NCBI GenBank assembly: GCA_002749535.1
Contig: MZZL01000409.1
Coordinates: 2,992,160-3,056,159 of the forward strand
Length of the DNA: 64,000 bases
Direction: 5' to 3'
DNA from: Apophysomyces variabilis
Lineage: Eukaryota > Mucoromycota > Mucoromycetes > Mucorales > Mucoraceae
Below are positions 1 through 10,165 of this stretch, piece after piece (the stretch's first letter is position 1; every line of letters starts with the position of its first letter). A program made the translations under genes and the position numbers. The notes under the pieces were generated by a model. The model had not been told where the DNA came from, ran no database searches, and saw only the letters and a list, made by a program, of their open reading frames with translations.

Positions 1-1697
1 GTGGAGAGGATACATCCTACCGTCTGGCTATTGACCGCATGAAAAGCCATATTGATCAATTTTTCGCTAACCGTCAGTGGACACGGCCGTCCAACGATAT
101 TTGGAAAGATGATATATCACTCGGCCTCGATACCTTGTTCTTCCTTGATAATCAATATGAGGAAATGCCACATGCAAGCAACGATGATCGTCAAAAAAGC
201 AAGCTGGATCCTCTTAGACAAATGGTGGAGCAATTTCAAGACGCGATCATAGATGGGAATCCACACCACTCCGCTGTTCCAAAGTTCTGCGAACATATGT
301 TAAACATGATCAACATACTGGATGAGTATCCGTCGGAGGATGTGCAGGAAACATCTTCCATGCAAAGCGCAGCACTAGAGGTCGAACGATCACTCCGCTG
401 CGAAAATGATCGATTGCTTCATGCCTTACGAAAGCTGCAGTCCTTGCAATCATCACAAAGGGAGCCGGATCAGATCCTAAACGACCTCGTCCAGCCATAT
501 GAAAAGGCATTAAAATCTCAGGAGCAGGACATAAAGCAGCGTGAGACGTTGTTGCTTGCAAAAGAGAAGCAAATAAAGTATGAACTTGAGACGACCCGCA
601 GTCGTTTAGAAACGAGAATCACAGAGCTTGAGAAACACCTAAGCACATGCATCGAGGAGAAAGACAAAATCCAGTTAGCGCTTGATGCGTTACACTGCGA
701 GATGAAAGTAGTCCTGGATGAGTTGGAAGAAACCAAGCAGCAAACGGGGCGTTACAAGGCGCAGGCAAGCAGGCTTCGCGCTAGTCTAAAGGAGCTACAA
801 GATAGACGTGACGATAATGACGAGCAAAACGACGATATGGAAGCGTTACGGCTTTTGCAACAGGAATCAGAGCGTCAAGCAATGGAACTGGAACGAGAAA
901 GCAAACGTCAAGCTGTTACCATACAGAAACTGCGTCATGATATTAAGCTCCTCGAAGATAAAAATAAGGATACCCAATTGTCTACCAAAGCCCAGGATAG
1001 ACTGATGGAGCAGCTAAAACATTCAGAAGAAGCCAAATCAAAGCAGCTACTTGAAATGAAAGAAGACCTGCGTCGTGCTCAGCGAACAATAGCCGAACAT
1101 GAGCTCAGGCTCGAAGTATTGAAACAACATCAAAAGGCTCGTGAAACCCTTGACCTGGAATTGCAAAAGACCAAAGCAGAGGTTCAAATACAGAAAGAAC
1201 GCTTGTCTGCTTTGCATGAAGAAGCAGCGAGTGCACGCCGGTTAAGAAAGACTCTCAAACAACGCGATGCTGAAGTAACACGTATGCGCGAAACCGTAAA
1301 AAACTACAACTACAACGCAGCTCTTCGGGAGCAGTTGGAAAATGAGATATCCAATCGATACCGCCAGGAATTTGATGTTTTCATGGTACAGATAACTCGA
1401 GAGAACAGGGAGCTCTCCGGACAAATTGTTGAGCTTGAGACAGAAATGCGATCATTACAACGCCAATTTACCGAAAACATCAAGCAGCGGGAGTATTCGG
1501 AGAGAAAAAGCAAAGAGGCCACAGAAAAGTTGCAACGGCATCAGGAAGAATGGGCTTTAGCTAAAGATCGGTTCGTTGCTGAATTAGCGAAGCTGACGAA
1601 TCTCCTCGAGCTGCGGGAGAACGAGGTTTTGAACTTGTACAGTAAAAATTTGAAAATGGCCCATCAGCTTGGTGAAGCAGATACCCTATTGAATTAA
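1..1697 (+). CDS. coiled-coil protein, 5' end cut by the window edge
   Basis: The frame is open from base 3, so the first visible ATG (base 39) need not be the true start and the gene probably begins outside the window. At least 552 residues are visible, ending in TAA at 1695-1697. After about 110 residues of mixed sequence, the rest is almost continuous heptad-like sequence rich in E, K, Q, R and L, without proline, typical of a long parallel coiled coil. No catalytic motif, membrane segment or zinc motif is visible. No intron is needed. I do not recognise the family. Cytoskeletal, spindle-pole or vesicle-tether proteins share this composition, but composition alone cannot decide between them. 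The reading frame is certain; the function is unknown. Confidence 0.8.
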   Translation, partial: GEDTSYRLAIDRMKSHIDQFFANRQWTRPSNDIWKDDISLGLDTLFFLDNQYEEMPHASNDDRQKSKLDPLRQMVEQFQDAIIDGNPHHSAVPKFCEHMLNMINILDEYPSEDVQETSSMQSAALEVERSLRCENDRLLHALRKLQSLQSSQREPDQILNDLVQPYEKALKSQEQDIKQRETLLLAKEKQIKYELETTRSRLETRITELEKHLSTCIEEKDKIQLALDALHCEMKVVLDELEETKQQTGRYKAQASRLRASLKELQDRRDDNDEQNDDMEALRLLQQESERQAMELERESKRQAVTIQKLRHDIKLLEDKNKDTQLSTKAQDRLMEQLKHSEEAKSKQLLEMKEDLRRAQRTIAEHELRLEVLKQHQKARETLDLELQKTKAEVQIQKERLSALHEEAASARRLRKTLKQRDAEVTRMRETVKNYNYNAALREQLENEISNRYRQEFDVFMVQITRENRELSGQIVELETEMRSLQRQFTENIKQREYSERKSKEATEKLQRHQEEWALAKDRFVAELAKLTNLLELRENEVLNLYSKNLKMAHQLGEADTLLN

Positions 1698-2462
1698 GCA
1701 ATCCAACCTCGATGTCTATGTGCAAAGAAATTATGTTTCCTTTTATACATAAAGCACGCCTCTATTATCTAACTGAAAACAGGGTTTGTATTATAACGAA
1801 CAAATAATTCAGTGATTAGCTGTCTTCCCACTGCGATGAGAATACAGAAAAGATATTTCAGGTTACCCTTTCTATTTTCACGTCCACAAGTGATAAACGT
1901 GGACAGCTATCACGCAAACGACAATGTAAAATATGAAGGTATTATTTTTTGACGCTGAGAGGATTCAGGAGGAGGACCCAATCGCGCCATTCTATTGTAC
2001 TGGATGCACGGATAGAAGAGATGAATCGAAATGATAATGCAGGTTCGATTTTCCTTTGACTAAGACGCAGTAATATTGGGAAGATGAGAGCAGAGTCCTA
2101 GTAGGTGGTTAATACGGAATTATGTCCCTTATATCCAGATATGCCACAAAGAAAAATCCATGTTATACTGAATTTGAACTACTCTGGATGATATCTGCAG
2201 CAACATAACTGAAGTGTACGCCTGATAGGGCAGAAAAGCTTTCGCAGATCATTCTGTAAGTAGCTTCTGCTAACTTGTCTGTTTGATTCATACTGTTTTT
2301 AGAATACTATTGTTAAGACTTATTCAGACCATGTGTAAGATAATAATTGTAACACGAACGACAGAGGAGTGCACAGCCAGGATATTTTTGAATCACCGCA
2401 CACCTTTCTTGTGAAGGACTGCTTTCTTGTTGCCGAAGACAACAGAGGATTCAGATCGCTAC
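1698..2462. other. intergenic, no gene seen
   Basis: AT-rich spacer between the coiled-coil gene and the reductase gene. I see no ORF with family resemblance and no repeat. It should hold the 3' end of the first gene and the promoter of the second. Confidence 0.5.
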
Positions 2463-3455
2463 ATGAATAGAAGTTGGCAATTAGGGGCAAGGCTCTGGCA
2501 ATGTCAAGCAAAGCGCGGATATGCACAAGTTCCTGTTAAGCGAGCAAGCAAAAAAAAGCTTGTTACAGTCACGGCTGCGGGTCTTTTAAGTAGCTTGGTG
2601 GGATGGCAGGCATTGGAATCGTACTGGGCAATCGATTCGCGGTTAACACCGGATCGATATGTTCCGTTAAGTCTTATAGAGAAGGAACAAATCAATCATA
2701 ATACGTTCCGATTACGACTAGCAACGCAACCTCAGGCAGGCACGTTTCCGACATTATCATGTTTGTACATCAAAGACGATGCTATTCAGGTTATGCGGGC
2801 GTATACACCTATCAACCCAGATCCCTTCAAAGATGGGTATGTCGATCTTTTAATTAAACGATATGACAATGGTTCCGTATCCCGTACCTTGACGGATTTT
2901 GAGTTGCATAACAAGATTCACGTGCGTGGTCCTATGATCGAATATGAGTACAAGGAGAATATGAAGGAAGAAATCGGCATGGTAAGTTTTCCTTGTGCGT
3001 TATCTCTTTTTTTTTTGTTTCTATATTCAAAGGAAAAGCGTTAGATTGCGGGTGGGACGGGTATTACGCCGATGTACCAGTTAATACGACGTATTCTGGA
3101 GAATCCAAATGATAACACAAGATTGTGGCTCATTTATGGAAACAAAGGAGAGCAAGATATTTTGCTAAGAAAGGAACTTGACATGCTGCAAGAGAAATTC
3201 AAGGATCGATTTCGAGTACATTATGTATTAGAGGAGCCTCCCACTGGCTGGCGTGGTGGATATGGTATTGTATCAGAATCGACCATTCGGAGATTTCTTG
3301 GCAACAAGGAGAAATCTTTTGTGTTCGTATGTGGACCAGACAAGATGTTAGCCCATATTTGTGGTCGGAGAGCTAGAGACTTTTCTCAGGGGAGGGTGAC
3401 AGGCATATTAGGTTCATTAGGTCTGACCTCGGCTGAGGTTTTCAAACTGGAATAA
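2463..3455 (+). CDS. NADH-cytochrome-b5 reductase-like flavoprotein (mitochondrial or membrane-associated)
   Basis: Exons 2463-2981 and 3045-3455, with a 63-base intron (gtaagt...ttag), give 309 residues. The N-terminus is basic, free of acidic residues for its first 30 residues, and followed by a hydrophobic stretch (VTVTAAGLLSSLVGW), as in an outer-membrane or intermembrane-space Mcr1/Aim33-type protein. The FAD-binding motif RAYTPIN is at about 112-118 and the GSVSRTL and HVRGPM segments follow. The intron joins GM to IAGGTGITPM (174-183), the NAD(P)H-binding motif of ferredoxin-reductase-type modules. CGPDKML closes the domain. The family passes electrons from NADH to cytochrome b5 for lipid desaturation and sterol synthesis. 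An upstream in-frame ATG at 2427 would add 12 acidic residues and spoil the targeting signal, so 2463 is preferred. The C-terminus resembles the yeast Aim33 branch more than Cbr1. Confidence 0.88.
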
Positions 3456-3631
3456 GGCAAACATGGAAACAATGAGGTGACGTCTTTTTGATCATTCGTT
3501 TTTTTGTGCGATCCTGCTCTTTTTGTTCCGTTTCCCCACAATCCTTTTTTCTGGTCTGTTGCTTTTATTTCTTCCTCTTTTGTTCTTTTGTTTCCCTCTT
3601 TATACTCGAAACAATAACTACTCTGTGTATT

Positions 3632-5313
3632 ATGCACCGTCGAAAAATACCCACACTGCTTCATTCAACTACAGCATCTCAGGCACTCCCATTGTCTAAT
3701 GCCTCATTACCCTTGCCAGGTCCACCTTCTCCTTCTTTGTCTACTACCTCACGCATGTCCTCATTTTCCTGGATGGCTGAAAAGTCTGCGTCGGAACTCA
3801 TTCCTATGTTAAAAAATGCCTATACCACACTGAAGGACAGGGAGAAAGGTTCATACTGCACGACCCACGTGAAATATAGCCCGCTCATCTCACCCCTTTT
3901 CCTGCAGATTTGATGCAAGCTGCCATATACGGGCAAAACCTGCTGGAGAATAATAAGGAACTCAAATCCAGTTATGAAAACCTTTTGCAACAAGTATCTC
4001 TACCTTTACCAACACCATCCTCCTCTCTTGTCACCGTATGTGAACCCATTCCTGACGAAGAAGATTCCGGTGTTGATTCTGTCCACGAGAGTGACAATGA
4101 CAACTATAGAGACATGAGACTCATACCATCGCGTGGAACACGTGAAGCCTTGGTTGAAGAGTTGGATCGCAAAAATATGGAACTATCAAAACGTCTAGAA
4201 ACACTTACAACAGAACAAGGCGCCGCAGATCGTGCCCATTTAAAGAAAGTACGGAAATTGCAAGCAGAGATCGATGTTTTAAGAAGCTCCCTGGAAGCTG
4301 CCACAAGCAAAATAGAAGAACTTGAAGAAGTAACCGAACGTCAAAGAATGGTCATGACAATTGTTGAAGACGACGGCAAGAATGAAAAAGTCGTTGAAGA
4401 TTTACTAGCCACAGTGAACAAACTTGAAGCAGAAAATAGCAAGATCATTCAATCGAAAGCTGCACTCGAGCAGAAATTAGCCGAAACATTGAAAGATCTC
4501 CGGAACCTGAAAGCCGAATTTGAAAGATTCCAATTTACTCAAAAGGATCATGAAGAATTACAAAAGGCTTGTAATAGACAGTTTCAGCATATTGCCGAGC
4601 TGAACGAAAGCCTAGAAGAGCACCGTGCTTTGCTACAGGAGCTAAAAGAGCGCGGTGTGAATTTGCATTCTACACGGTCAACACCTGCTCCAAGTGCGTA
4701 TAATGACAAAGGAGGTGAAACCTTTCGTCATACCTTATTGGGCGAACTAGAAAATGAATGGATAAAACGCAATCAACATCCACAAAGTCCTCCTCCGATG
4801 GCAACTTCAAAGTCTACTCCGGTTCCGCGAGTAACATCTCCTTCTCTTTCTGTATCTGAGCGTTCTTCCAGATCTATGTCCTTGTTTTCCGATCACGTTG
4901 AAAAGTCTTTTCCTGCTATCCACCATCTTCCAATCACCGAGTCGGAGCTAATGGAGAAAGCTCTCTCCAAAGTTAGTGCTATCGATAAAAGTCTCCTAGA
5001 TGAAGCTCTCAGCTTGATCAGTCGAATGGAGGAGGAACACCAAGCAGAAAAGGTTGCATATGTCCTGGCAGAGGGGAACCAAGGACTGTCCCTGTATGAC
5101 GACAGTGTACTCCCTTCTTACGGCCTTTATCCTAAGCCTGTCGCATCAGTTACCTTGGCAACGGCGACAGTTGCTTCGACCAAACAAGTGGGACGGTTTC
5201 GAGCTACGTTGAACTATTTGCTGGGACTTATTTGGCGTTGGTGTCGGTTTGCTTTAATTCTGATCCTGGCTGTTATTATAAGCCTCTGGCAAGGTCCAGA
5301 CAAGGTTTTCTGA
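3632..5313 (+). CDS. tail-anchored coiled-coil protein with CC1-box and Spindly-like motifs (candidate dynein adaptor)
   Basis: Exons 3632-3848 and 3908-5313, with a 59-base intron, give 540 residues. The donor (gttcat) is weak, but only this junction keeps the frame, and it produces KDREKDLMQAAIYGQNLL. The AAxxG core (residues 77-81) with its surroundings matches the CC1 box of BICD, BICDL, HAP1 and TRAK adaptors, which binds dynein light intermediate chain. A coiled coil follows (about 115-320, broken by a Ser/Asp-rich acidic stretch before it). HTLLGELENEW (347-357) resembles the Spindly motif, S/T-L-(F/L)-x-E-(L/I), which contacts the dynactin pointed end. The last 30 residues hold one hydrophobic span (ALILILAVIISLW) and an 8-residue tail, the layout of a C-terminal tail anchor. 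Seen: motif order and spacing as in activating adaptors. Inferred: recruitment of dynein to an organelle or the nuclear envelope. An upstream ATG at 3488 lies in a T-rich leader and is less likely the start. Confidence 0.85.
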
Positions 5314-6597
5314 GACCCTGACATAGTAAAGTTTATACCTCCTGAATTCGTTCCTTTCAACACTCGTTCTCTATTCCTTTCCTTTTTTTATACATACTGA
5401 TTTTTATCTTATCCTCTCTTTTACAATATTAGATTACTATTAATGATTAACATATGGATCTTCAAATGTACACTATTCTGATTAAATTAAAGGACTAGAT
5501 ACTTGTAACATTACATCAGCGCATATGCCAGGATATACAAATTTCAGCAGAGGAGTGTATACATTTTGTATTACGTACAAAAACTCGGGCTAATCTTCAT
5601 AACCCGGTTCGAGGATGGCGTGTTATGACCACATAATCATGCTATCTTTGCAGGTGACACATGTCACGCAAAAATCGGTGCCACATGTGCCAAACTGCAA
5701 GTTAGACATAACAAACAGTGGCATGCCAGAAATGATTGTCACGTATGGAGAGATGCAGGTTCTTATCGATCATTCCCTATAAACAACGGCAACAAGCGGA
5801 AAGCAAGGGCGCGACATGTGATTTTGCGTTTATCTTGAGAGTGTGATACCGTTTATAAGATCTCGTGCTTTAATATCTCTCATCATTAGCTTGGATGCTT
5901 AATGTTAGTAAACGAACAATCGGGCCATAAAAGCTGGATGGAGCGCACGGAGGAATAAACGATGCAATATCATATAATACAAAAGACCTGCCCACTTGAA
6001 AAATCTGGTTATGAACTGGTTGACTATGTGTAGATTGAGGACCAGTCAATAAACACTGTTCTTCTTGAATATCGCAAATATACAACCCCGGAAAGCCGCT
6101 GTTCAGGCAGTGAATCCATTGCTCGATTGAGTAGTAGGTGGTCAATTCCCTGTTTCAGTGATCAATATACTAAATCAAGTAAGGAACAGTTTAAAGAGCT
6201 TATATGGAAAATAGATAGTGAACAAAGATAACAACAACAACGCTATGCTCATTTTTCTGGCCAGATGGACTTATTTAACTCTCATTTTATTTGCGTTTAA
6301 ACTTCTGACATGGATTGCTTTGCGTCTATCCATCAAAATGGTGATAGTAAGATCTGTTTACGCTATATTCAACTGCTGTTGTAGGTTTTATTTCTGTTTT
6401 ACAGCTGATTGTCTAATAGTACAAAATAGTTGGAAACCAACTTCATCGCCATAAGGCAACAACAGAATGAAAGACAATTCGGGCTTGTCTATCCACACCA
6501 GCTACGTCACAACTTTCCCAAGCGCACTTGCCAGCTTAATCCAACGAAGGCCTATACGTCTTGTTCATTCAAGGTCTTGTTGCTTGGAAAAAAGTTT
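5314..6597. other. no resolved gene
   Basis: Holds the 3' region of the adaptor gene (T-rich, 5340-5430) and then AT-rich sequence. A 91-codon open frame on the minus strand (5870-6145) reads smoothly (for example PGLYICDIQEEQCLL) but has no family I know and no convincing splice partners. It may be a leftover of the element at 6.6-7.8 kb. Confidence 0.35.
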
Positions 6598-6800
6598 CTA
6601 ATCTGGTCGGACGGGAATCAAATTCATTGTCTTCATATATTCAATAAGGATTCTTCGTATATTGAGAGCAGCGTTAACGTCTCTATTCCCAATACTGATA
6701 TGTATGGTCAGCACGAAGAACATCTTTTAGGAGCAGAAGCCCTTCCCTTTGGACAATTCGAGTTGAATGTGTCTTCTGACGAAACTCAATACACTGTTGT
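6598..6800 (-). pseudogene. broken TnpB/Fanzor-like C-terminal zinc ribbon
   Basis: Read on the minus strand across three frames, the piece gives VSSEDTFNSNCPKG, then PKRCSSC, then DHTYQYW, then NRDVNAALNIRRI, ending in TAG at 6598-6600. Cys-x2-Cys, a short loop with Trp, then (D/N)RDxNAAxNI is the hallmark of the OrfB zinc ribbon plus RuvC-III motif of IS200/IS605 TnpB and of eukaryotic Fanzor proteins. The acidic Ser-Glu stretch before NCPK would be the RuvC-II region. Two extra single bases, about 20 bases apart, break the frame (after CSSC and after YQYW). No intron could fit there, so this is a decayed copy. The family is RNA-guided DNA nucleases carried by transposons; this copy should be inactive. 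Confidence 0.5.
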
Positions 6801-6822
6801 AGGATCTCGAGTGGCACGGATA

Positions 6823-7774
6823 TATCGTCGTCATTCTGACTCGTCAGGATTCCTTCATGAACTTCTCGCTCATATTTTTCATCCTTTGCTTCAGTACCTT
6901 TTTCTATAGGCAGCTGCTGTTTTTCAAACTGGTGCAGGTATGGTAAGCTCAGGTACTTTTCCAAGCGCCTTGTAATATCAGAAAAAATCAAATATATGCA
7001 AATCCTTGCAGTAACCTATAACCTTTACTTGTACAAGGCTTTTACTTCTTTTTCATGAGAAGGTGTCAGAGATTTCCAGTCCTGTTCTTCTACCGTCTTT
7101 TTCCTGTAGACAAACTCTGTCATTTTCTTAGCTAATAGTATCCGTGTTAAAGTAGGAGAGTACTCAGGAAATGGCATTTTTAGAGCATTACTACAAGTGG
7201 GTGGACCACTACGTTCATTTCTGAAAAAAAGTCTTCCATACATAGATTAGGTACGTTTTGATATTCTTGACAATATGTAGTTTCGCGTCTATAAAAAAGC
7301 GATATCAGTCAATCAATAAACCCGTCTTATTACTTGTCAGAAACATACTGGCAATAGTCTTGGGAAGCATATACGGATGCCAGTTCTTTGATCGTGGCTG
7401 TCCATTTAAGAGGGATGTGATGGACTATTTAAATGTTAAACACGTGGTCCATGACAAGTTTTTGGGCTACTCGTGCAAGAAACGAAGTATTCAGTATATG
7501 TCTTACCCCATCTTTTTGTTCCCCATCGCTTCCACTCATCTTTTGGCTATGTCAACTGAGCGCTTGTTCGAAGTTTAAGTCGTAGCATTTACCTCTTTCT
7601 CTTCCATGGAGTCAGCTGACACGAGTTTGTAGACTGGAAGCCATAACTTACATTATCAACGGGAGGGAAGGGGAAAGTCTCGGGGTCGGCAAGTTCCGCC
7701 CACCTGCGGACATGGAGATTGACTAGATTCATGGCATAGGGTGAAGTACCTGTTGATTTCTCCTGCTTTTTCAC
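6823..7774 (-). other. minus-strand coding-like segments upstream of the zinc-ribbon remnant
   Basis: Several exon-like pieces line up on the minus strand. 7774-7652 (41 codons, MKKQEKSTGTSPYAMNL..., then PETFPFPPVDN) ends in a good gtaagt donor. About 7222-7026 (NERSGPPTCSNALK... to EKEVKALYK) starts after a CTAAT/T-rich acceptor and joins, through a 60-base intron (gtaaag...ttacaag), to RLEKYLSLPYLHQFEK. The middle part (7260-7640) could not be joined in frame. The segments could be the N-terminal half of the TnpB/Fanzor-like element or the end of an unrelated gene. No RuvC-I motif was found. Confidence 0.3.
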
Positions 7775-9010
7775 GGAACCCTTACTAACAAGACATTAGC
7801 CTGTGCCAACATATACGAACAATATACATCCTCTCATATACTTGTATTCTGGCTTGAGGATATTGGCCAGCTTTGTCTTACGAGTCGCCCACTTTTCGGG
7901 CCGTCGCCCTTCGTCAGTAGCAACTTTTTCTTACTTGATCTTCCTTTTTCACGGGGTGCTTGCTCTTTTGGGGATTCCATAGGTAACTTTGTAACAGTGT
8001 CTCTGCCAGTTAGTAAGAAGGGAGTACGCGTAAGAGAAATTAAAAGAGAAGGAAATTAAGAGAGGAAGGAAGGAAGAGGAACGAGGAACGAGGAACGAGG
8101 AACGAGGAACGAGGAACGAGGAAGAACAGAAAGCACAAAAGTGTTTGTTTGAAACTTCTTCATGTGAGTTGATGAAAATCGACTCTCTCTGCTGAGAGAC
8201 TCTTCTTTATAATAATATCATTCAAATTACCAAGACCTCAACTTAGTTCATTCGTCAAGGGAGATCCATTATAGATCGATGTATATCATACTTCCAGAAG
8301 TTTTATCAGCTTTCCATAACGCCTAAACGACACACACTGAAGATTTTCCAAGAGTCTCATCAAGAAAGGAAAGACGTGAAGTGTTGTCAATTTTGCTTAT
8401 ATTGTCTTTTTCATGATGATGTGCTGATTACCACATGGCTCATAGATCCTATCTATGTCTATGCCCCTAATGAAGATGCTGTGCAAAACATGCAATAAAC
8501 AGATACAATATTTGTTGCTTCTTGTTCACGTTACACCCGCTGACCTGTGGATAGTGCTGCATAATGAGGGCAATGGACTTGCATAACTTGCAAATTGTCA
8601 ATTATCCTTTGAACTCTAAGTGCACCATAAACTTTATGAGATGACAGATGCTATGGAATATACACACTCTATTTGCGTCGTATCATCAGAGCACGGGCAA
8701 TTTAAATTGCGTTACGTTCGCGTCTGAGATACGCTGTTCTTTAAGAAGGGATTGGGCTGCTTCGCCTGCAATCTGAAAGATGGCCTGTACCCCACTTGAA
8801 GCACTAATCCCTGAAAAGCTTCTTCTTCTCGTTAGTGGCGTCTGTTCGTCAGATTGCGTGATACACTATCCAACATTTCTTTCGGTTATTGGCACATGTG
8901 TTAATTACTTTCTATTAACGTTTCATTATCCTGCTTTTAGACAATTGGAACGGGCTTTACTATGAGTTGCCATCTTAGTAGGCGTATTGTCCACACGAGC
9001 AAATTAATGA
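7775..9010. other. no resolved gene; purine-rich tract and tandem repeat
   Basis: AT-rich sequence with a strongly purine-rich stretch at about 8030-8135 that contains the heptamer repeat listed separately. Open frames are short and look random. Confidence 0.45.
8076..8123 (+). repeat. heptamer tandem repeat (GAGGAAC)n
   Basis: Six perfect copies of GAGGAAC from 8076 to 8117, plus a partial seventh to 8123, inside a longer purine-rich stretch. No gene overlaps it. The length is likely to vary between strains. Confidence 0.95.
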
Positions 9011-9346
9011 AAGGGGCCGAAAACGTACAAAGTCCGGAAACCCGCAAGGTATGCTTTTTATTCATCTTTTGACAGCTCTTCCAGTAACCAAGTTATTTAT
9101 TGTGAATGTCAAAGACTGACAGACGATAAAAGCTGCTTTGGCTTAAAAAAGCATATCAGATGCCGTCATATCGCTGGCTTACCTTGTGCTAAAAAAGGAT
9201 CTGCGCTTACGAGCACAAGAGCGGGAGGTGGCGCGAACAGTCTCTCAAGTATTAATGCACATAACAAGGAGGGAGCGTATGCAAGACGCCCTGTAGAAGA
9301 GACAGCCGAACGTGCCTTTAAAATTGCCCACGAAAATCGAGATTAA
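9011..9346 (+). CDS. small Cys/His-rich (C2H2-like) fragment, 5' end unresolved
   Basis: The frame KGPKTYKVRKPA ends at a gtatgc donor (exon end 9048). It continues in phase either from 9076 (acceptor gacag) or from 9085 (acceptor ttccag). The downstream piece runs open to TAA at 9344-9346. It contains YCECQRL..., then SCFGLKKHIRCRH, spaced like a C2H2 finger (Cys pair, aromatic/Leu, H-x4-H), followed by LPCAKKGS and a polar tail. No start codon is visible in frame: TAA and TGA lie just upstream. It is a fragment or has an unseen first exon. A transposon-derived finger or a small transcription factor are both possible. Confidence 0.3.
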   Translation, partial: KGPKTYKVRKPARYAFYSSFDSSSSNQVIYCECQRLTDDKSCFGLKKHIRCRHIAGLPCAKKGSALTSTRAGGGANSLSSINAHNKEGAYARRPVEETAERAFKIAHENRD

Positions 9347-10165
9347 TGTGTTCGAAATGGCAATGTTTGTAGCGAAGTCGAGCAAATCCTTCCAGAAATT
9401 GTTTAATCAAAGCAAACATGCCGTCCAGTAATATCAGCTCTGCCAAGAGGCTAGATTGCGTGTCCTTGAGAATAAGCAGGCCTATTTCGCATGAATGGTC
9501 TGCAGATTTACAAATATCAGTACCCTGTATGCTATACAATCAAAAAGCAGATTCCGGTTATTCTGCGTGCTAAAGAGGAAGTGCCGAAGCGAAGAGTTGA
9601 TAGAAAGGCTAATTCTTTCAGTGGTCACTAAAGAGCCTAAAGTTTTCTGTGTTGTTGTTGGTGACAACTCTGACAAACAAGAGTACTTTGTGCCTCATAC
9701 TAATAGCAGTCAATTGCTTTAACAAATATTGCATTGTATCGCGATCTGTTGTATTGCTGTACGTTATTGCTAGGAATGGAAGAAGTGCGTTCCTGTAGAT
9801 GTCTATTGAGTTGATGAAACTAGTGCGCATTAGAGAAAACTAGTTCATAAGTGCGTTATATGCGTCATTTTTTTTTGTAAAAGATAACGAGGCGCCTCGT
9901 GCGGATTACTAGGTGCAACTAGACGGTCCCGACAATTCCATTCTTTTGTCGATCGTCATCTGGGATTCAATGTCAGATCCTTTGGAAGCCCGATCACGTA
10001 TCAGAAAAGCGACCAAGGAACTGCGAATGCCCGTTCTCGAACTATCAGAAATTCATTTTGTACGCATTGTATTTTAACATTGGCCCTCAGCATAAGCGCC
10101 TGATCTAAGATTATTGCAAGCTGTATTCAACTTGACCACTGGTGGTTTCATCTCTATTTGCATTC
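9347..10165. other. no gene seen; promoter side of KEX1
   Basis: AT-rich spacer with only short, unconvincing open frames. The last 200 bases should hold the KEX1 promoter. No clear TATA element could be fixed. Confidence 0.4.

Noticed and set aside
5600..5640. GGTTCGA sequence suggesting a tRNA T-loop
   Set aside because: No acceptor stem, D-arm or anticodon arm could be folded around it. No tRNA or rRNA was found anywhere in the window.
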